64,000 nt of DNA from Corinectria fuckeliana (taxonomy: Eukaryota; Ascomycota; Sordariomycetes; Hypocreales; Nectriaceae): contig WPDH01000060.1 in assembly GCA_019137255.1 (NCBI GenBank), positions 248,001-312,000 of the forward strand. The letters are read 5' to 3'. The position numbers were made by a program, and so were the translations under genes. The notes beneath the pieces are model-generated. The model was given only the letters and a program-made list of their open reading frames with translations, did not search any database and had not been told where the DNA came from. This document shows, piece after piece, positions 58,193-64,000 of the stretch (its first letter is position 1; the number at the start of each line of letters is the position of its first letter).

Positions 58193-61100
58193 TTAATTAG
58201 CCAGAACCTCCCGTAACATGACCAAGAAATTCTCCTTCAGCTTGTGCACCTCGCTAATTGGAGGCTTTGCCGGCTCTCCCGCACTTCGCCGCAGCCGATC
58301 TTGCCTCTTCGCCCTCCGCCTCCTCTCCGCCTCGATCGGGTCCAGCTCGTCCTCCTCTTCCGCCTCTCGCTCAGACTCCGATCCGTCATCGTAGGCCATA
58401 TCCTCTAGGTCTTCGTCGTCCAGGCCAAAGTCGGACGACTTGAAAGCCATACCCATAGGCATCATGTCACTTCCCGCGTGGCCCTCCGCTGCCATCTTTT
58501 GCCGGGTCTTGTCGGCGTGCCACTTCTTGCGTGCCTCCTGCCAGGCAATGAGGGCATTGATCTCTCCAATCGCCTTATCCTTGTCGATCGATCCTGAACT
58601 AGCGCCACCCTCAAAGAGAGCGTTCACGTTGAGCGTTCCGTTCTTCGGCCCCTTGCGTAAAAACTCCAAGATGCCCTCGGTCCATTCCATGAGCTGCGTG
58701 AAAAGTCCGTTGTCGTGCGTATGCACCTCGTGCACAAACTTGTAGAAATTGTGCTCATGTCGTTGACACAAATCAATGAATGCCTGTACAGTCTGATTGG
58801 GGTCCGCGGAGGCATCCTGTTCTCTACATTTGTCTACAACCTGTAGATCATTTGTTAGCTGTCGTGAATCCTTTTCGATTACGCAATAGAAAAATACCTG
58901 AATCATGTCGTCGACAAAGACAGCAAAGTCGGTAACACTACTATAGACGTTTGCTGACTTATAGACTCGTACCAGCGGTTCGTAGAAGATGGTGAATAGA
59001 TCCCGGAAGAGCTGAAGTGTGACGGGCTCCTCGATCAACTGAAGCATCATTTGCTTGTCCCGCTGGCGAGTGCATAGCTTCAGGAGCTGCTTCAAGTACG
59101 AAAACATCTGGGCCCCCTGGCGCAGTTCTTCGTCGACGTTCTCGACTGCATTGTTGAACGCCACGTAGGCGTTGAAAAGCTTCTGGATTTGCTCGCCGGT
59201 GAGCCCAGGTTCGATCAGATCCGACCTCAGGATTACCACGATCAAGTCCACGTCCTCAGCATCCGCCTCCTCGCGGAGTTCTATCTTAATGTGCTCCTCT
59301 GCCTGAGTGTACTTTTGTATCTTGTCGGTGAAGATCGGATCCGCTATCTTGGCGCTCAAGGCGTCGATAGACCGTTGAAAGCTCTTGATTCCGTCGTTGA
59401 GAGTGAGCGAGAAGATTCGCTGCATAAGAGATCGGGTCCCAAAAGGCTGAGCGAGGAAGATATCAAGAACGCCCGACATCACCGCGGCAGGGTTGGCGAT
59501 TCGAATGACGTTCTTGAGAACCGAGTAGGGGATGAGAGAATGGATGCGCTTTGCCTGGGCGAAGAGTTCGGGAGAATTGTCCTCGGCGAGGAAGAGATGG
59601 TAGATGACGGCAGCGATCTCGATGCGAAGCCATTCGGCAAATTTGCGATATTGGATGCTCAGGTCTGGGATGGTCTCCTTATCCTTGATCTCCTGGAATA
59701 GCATTGTAAGTCCGTTACGCTCCACAATGTCTCGACGAAACCTAAACGATGGTCAGCTAGTCGGACGACAATCCAGAAAAGAGGTATACTGACTGTTCCA
59801 TGTACTCGTCAAGTTCGGCGGCTCGTCTCCTGGCAATCTCATAGAATTGCTTTTGCTCCTCCATTCGCTTTTCGTCCAGCATCTTTCTCCGGATAATGTC
59901 CTCTACATCTTCGTCGGTTGGGGTGATGGCGTTACCAGTCAGGAACTCTTGCAACGCCTGGGCGTTGGCGATCTGCGGGTTACTCAATAGTGAGCGCAAG
60001 AATGCCCGGAGGGAAATTCGCTGATTTTCGCGCCAGAGGACGAACGACTGAGTTGATATTAGCACGTTGAATTAGGTGATTAGGTTCACACATACCTCTT
60101 GCTTGTCCGGGGTTGATGAGACAATCGGACTTAACCTGCCCTCGGTAGAAGCCCGCGGGGATGCGGTACCTTTTGGCGACGGGAGACCCCTGGATCGCAC
60201 AGATGCGGAGGAGCCAGCTCTGCGGTGACCTCGAATCATGTTAGCACAAACTGCGCTGAAATCTTCCGAACGAGACCATACCTCCGGGGCTCAACAGGGA
60301 TGACGGTGACCAATCAACTCGACTTGTGAATCGAGTCGAGACCGACGATTCTGACGACGCATCAGAGTCGTTGCCGTTAGTTAACGAGGTCATCAGCGTA
60401 TTCGTCGTCGTCGTATCACTCTTGTTCTTCCTGGGAACGTCGGGCAGGATCCTTCCCGGGAGCTCGGTCCGCAACTTCTTGTGAAGCCGGACAAAGTCGC
60501 TGTACCTTCGGCCAACGAAGAACTCCAGCTCGCTCCTCTTCTTCACCCGAAGCAGGAATTCGGCATGCTTGTGGTGCCTGATGGTATGCTTGATAGTAGT
60601 GACCCGAACACCAGCGACATTGACGTCCCAGCCGTTGATGTAGTTGCCCTCTGGTAGGGTGTGCATCACTCCCGTCTCGATGGCATTGCTGTCGACGATT
60701 TCAAGCTCAGAGAACCGAATGCGCTCCTCGAAGCCGGACGAGGTTCCGATTCCAGAGACCATCATAAGCTCGACGAGTTTCTTGGCCTTGATAGCCAACT
60801 TCCGGCGCTTCGTCTCCTCGAGGCGATCCTCGGAGGATGAGATCTGCTTTCCGGCAAACGACTCGAGGAACTGCAAAATCCGCGGTCAACATTGTGACGC
60901 ACGAAGATGGCAAAGGAATCCACCACTCACCACCTGGAGTTTATCCTGCCAGAACTCCTTCTCCTTGGCCTTGTCGAGGAAGGGGAAGTCGCGGACATGA
61001 TGTACGAAGATGTACCGCAGTAGGGGCAGCTCCGACTCCTGGGGAGAGATTTCGCCGTGGTCGGATCGAAAGGGGGCTCCGAATCGTTGGAGGGCGGTGG

Positions 61101-61372
61101 TGGAGTTGAGCTCGCTGATCTCGTACTTGACCTGCTCCGAGATGAGCTCCCTCTTGAGGTCTTGAGTCGCCGGACGATCAGCTTCCATCGTACCAGAAGA
61201 GAGGGAGAGGGAGAGGGCCCTTGAGGCGACGTAACTTACAGTGCTCTTGCTTGCCGGTGAGGGCCTGGCCCGGCGGCGGCACATCGTCCTCCTTCTCAGC
61301 TGTGCGCATGGGAAGATCGACGGTGGGATTTGGGGCGGCGACGCCAGCGACGGCGGGCATTTCAGCGGCCAT
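58193..61372 (-). CDS. PX-domain protein of the yeast YPR097W family
   Basis: Seven exons: 61240-61372, 60931-61160, 60282-60870, 60096-60229, 59794-60047, 58898-59741 and 58193-58840 (943 residues). An N-terminal helical domain (YLKRELISEQVKYEISELNS, LPLLRYIFVHHVRDFPFLD) matches the PX-associated region of this family. The PX core has RRYSDF at 242-247 and LPDVPRK; it is then interrupted by about 90 Ser/Thr-rich residues and resumes at SFVLWRENQRISLRAFLRSL. A large C-terminal helical region follows (DUF3818-like, about 440-900), then an acidic stretch and KENFLVMLREVLAN. PX domains bind phosphoinositides; the yeast relative is implicated in lipid and sterol distribution. Introns are 48-79 nt. 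One acceptor is the unusual GATTCGAG, supported by a perfect CTAAC branch site and by phase. Confidence 0.87.
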
Positions 61373-63155
61373 GGCTCGCGAGAAAGCAAGATCCGAGCAA
61401 TGCGCTGAGACTAGGGCGATGAGGAGGAGGTTCGTGTCTCTGGGAATGTGTCAATGCTCTGTAAGTTGTTGGAAAGAGTCCAAAGATGCGAAAGATGGAA
61501 TCCCCCAGCCACGCCTCGAGTGGCTCTGTTGGGTCGAGTCGCAGCGTCACAGCGTCACAGCGTCACAGTACTCGGCGGTTGACTTTGGCGGGGCGGCGCT
61601 CTAGAGCCTCTAGTTCGCCAGGCCGTAAAAGTCGGCACCTTGCCCGCCTTCGCCTTGCCTTGCCAACTTGCGTCAGACACAGCGGCTCCACCAAGGCACC
61701 TCAGCGCCAGAATAATCAGCAACCACACTGCGCCTCTCTCTCGTCGTCAGCAAAACGAAACAAGAAAAGGCCGCCGGTTCGGGTCGCAAAGCTCGCTGCT
61801 AGCCAGAAGTTCGGAATACGGCAATTTCGTTTACGTTTCTCCATCTTTTGTAGCCAACAGCCGCCTGGGCGCTGGCGCATGAAGAGCGCTAAAGTGAGGG
61901 GCATGACGTGTGCTGCCAAGTCCCAAGCCACCCGCCCAGGCTGCCAGCCCTGTTTGCTCGGGATCGTATTGCCGTAGGGCGGCATGGCAAAAAAAGAAAT
62001 GCGCCCATACTGTTTTCACTACGATTCCGCACTTCTGGATTCCGTCTTCCTTCTCCCCTTATCTATTACGTGCTCCCTCACTTCGTCAACTCCTTCATGT
62101 CATGCCACCGGACGGAACCAACGGCACTGACATGGTTGACCTGAAATGCCTCCGGTTTGGATGAGTGAGCGCCATCAACCACGATGGCATCCACTTGCTG
62201 AGTTTGGAGGGGTTGCGGCGGCTCTCAACCCTGTAGACGGGGTGTCGGAACAACCTGCAGAAGAAACCATTCTATATCCTCGCATTGGATCCCAAAGCAT
62301 CTCCAGGCTCTATGGGAACACGCTTGACAGCGGGCGCCCGCATTCGTGAGAACCAAACCCCAGAAGCCTTGTGGCCTTCGACATAAGACATGTCCACAAG
62401 CCCATCACGGTAACCTCCACGCGCCAAAGTCTCATGACGGCTCCCAACCCTCTGGATCGGGACAGCGGCTTGTTCCAAACTCACATGCCGGAACAAACAC
62501 CACAATTCCAGCTAGGCATTCCGCTACTGCCGTGACGTCGTCACGTCTTGTGTAATCCTCTGAACCCTAAACCGTGGCTCTCGTTGCGTTGAGAAGAGGA
62601 TGAAGCCGAGGGAAACAATACGGATGCCAAACAACCATGTGATCTGCAACGGTTACAACGTCCAAGCCGAACCTCTCCACTGCGCCGGGACTTTATACAT
62701 TGGTCTTATTTATTTTTAATTACAGTGTCAAAGTGGAAAAAACCACCTTCAGGCATATTAGTGACTCCCTGCGTTTTACTTACTTAGCTTATGCTGGCAC
62801 GAAAGGGCTCAGACGATGTGGTTTGTGCCACGGACGCGGCTCCCGCACTCGCACCCGAAACCCAACGGCTTAGCGTCTCCTCCCACCTTCTCACCTCGCG
62901 CTGCTTGGCATGCAGTAGACGCCGGAGAAGACCGTTGGAGAGAAATGCACAAGCACGGCTCGGCATGGGACCCTACGCTTGTCAGCCGGCCGCGCCGAAG
63001 ACGCATCGTTGACTAGAAAATACGTACAGTCTGCAGGTCTCGACTAGTCAAACGTCTCGCTTCTTAGGTAATATGACAAATTCAATTGTTTGGGTATCTT
63101 CCAGCTCTAAGCCGGGCCTGGGCCAGGACAACATGTTGCAGACAGCGAACAGGAA
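61373..63155. other. intergenic region upstream of the PX-domain gene
   Basis: 1.8 kb with no supported gene; overlapping frames near 61486-61977 look like chance frames. It contains a short CGTCACAGCGTCACAG repeat near 61545-61567. Confidence 0.5.
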
Positions 63156-64000
63156 TCATAGTTCGTCAAAAACTCGCAACCGTTCCTCTGCGTCGACAGG
63201 CCTTTTCCGTAGATACGTCTCGTCGTCATCCTCGTGGCTCTCCACCGGGACATCTGTGTGGCCCGCTTCTTTGCGAGATTCGATGATGGACTCGGCCATG
63301 CGAGTTTCCGTTTCTCTAAAGGAGGAGGTGGAGGATGCGTAGTGGGCACCAAATAAGAGAATCAGGATCATGGCCAACATCACAACCGACATGCATATCA
63401 ACATGGCTTTGAGCCGCCGACGGGTCTTCTCCTGCGATACCTTGTCCAGTCGCTCCCAGCCCTCCACACGCTTGCGGACCACCTCGACACGATCACTGAG
63501 TGATCGAATTTTGGCGCGGCCGTCCTGGATCCGTGTCTGTAGGGAGTCGATACTTGCCTCCTGCTCTTCGAATCGCCCCAGCGAGTCCACCTGCAGTGTG
63601 ATATCGGCCTCGATCTGCTTGGAGTCCTTGTCGAAATCGGAGTGGATATTGCGGGACGTCTCTGCCAAGTCCTTCAAAGCGGTAACCGTGTTTTGGAGGG
63701 AGCTCATCTTCTCTAGGACAGCGTAGTAGGTGTCGTCAAGTCGTCGGGAGGCAGATGTCGAGAAGGCGCTGAGGTCCACTAGTGATTGCTTCAAACCTCT
63801 GGGGAGCACGTGAAGATTAGCAAAAGTCAGGTCATGGCAACGACACTGTTCAGGCCGGGGGCATGAATGGCTTACTCGACCTGGGAGGATGTCTTCTCTC
63901 GCTCCTCCTGAAGCCTCTCTTCCTGGTTGACCTTGAGTTCAGGTGGTGGCACGGGGTTCAGGGCGCGGTTCTCCTCCTCTCGTTGCAGCAGGATGCTGGG
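63156..64000 (-). CDS. Kar5/Tht1-like nuclear membrane fusion protein, 3' part
   Basis: Partial: two exons are visible, 63876-64000 (running off the window) and 63156-63798, with a 77-nt intron (GTAAGC...CCCCAG) between them. The visible 255 residues start in a charged helix (LLQREEENRALNP ... QEERLQEEREKTSSQVE), continue as GLKQSLVDLSAFSTSASRRLDD and a long coiled coil (LQTRIQDGRAKIRSLSDRVEVVRKRVEGWERL), then one membrane segment (MLICMSVVMLAMILILLFGA, near 63410-63350) and an acidic tail. Pattern and order resemble the C-terminal half of fungal Kar5/Tht1 proteins, which act at the nuclear envelope and ER in karyogamy. The Cys-rich N-terminal domain that would confirm this is outside the window. 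A spectrin-like or SUN-type coiled-coil protein is the alternative. Confidence 0.6.

Overview
This window comes from the nuclear genome of a filamentous ascomycete (Pezizomycotina, most likely a Sordariomycete). The evidence is the gene set (a group III HAMP-repeat histidine kinase of the NIK-1/OS-1 type, a PRD-4/Chk2 kinase, a fungal Munc13-like protein, an Erj5-type J protein), short 48-146 nt GT-AG introns in almost every gene, and AT-rich transposon relics whose damage looks like repeat-induced point mutation (RIP: CpA to TpA, giving TAG/TAA where Gln or Trp is expected). All gene models below were assembled by hand from reading frames, splice signals and phase bookkeeping; nothing was searched against a database.

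Layout. 1-1012: 3' part of a membrane-protein gene that looks broken. 1302-3538 (minus): a small Cys-rich ORF and the ER J protein Erj5. 5000-6185 (plus): a glycoside hydrolase family 6 protein with no cysteines and no signal peptide. 7441-9426 (minus): a SAM plus HMG-box transcription factor, followed upstream by 6.2 kb without a recognisable gene. 15658-17023 (plus): a 94-residue coiled-coil protein that seems to need a 20-nt microexon. 18219-22425 (minus): nik-1. 24179-25453: a decayed Tc1-like transposon. 30324-34539 (minus): a Munc13/C2 protein. 36873-40344: a decayed Mutator-like element (MULE) with 82-bp inverted repeats and 9-bp target duplications. 41906-45541 (plus): a BAR-PH-ArfGAP protein. 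46743-47185: a MITE. 47684-54173 (plus): prd-4/Chk2, eIF3m and a GRF zinc-finger protein in tandem. 54716-61372 (minus): the mitochondrial succinate dehydrogenase flavoprotein and a PX-domain protein of the yeast YPR097W type. 63156-64000 (minus): the 3' end of a Kar5/Tht1-like nuclear fusion protein.

The genes are mostly core housekeeping, signalling and trafficking genes and do not form a metabolic cluster. The intergenic tracts hold the accessory signal: three DNA transposon-type insertions, long gene-free stretches, many (AGGT)n and other microsatellites, and a recurrent 11-bp near-palindrome GTACGAAGTAC (six exact copies, all noncoding), one variant of which is the MULE insertion site. 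I see no secondary-metabolite cluster, CRISPR array, rRNA or convincing tRNA.
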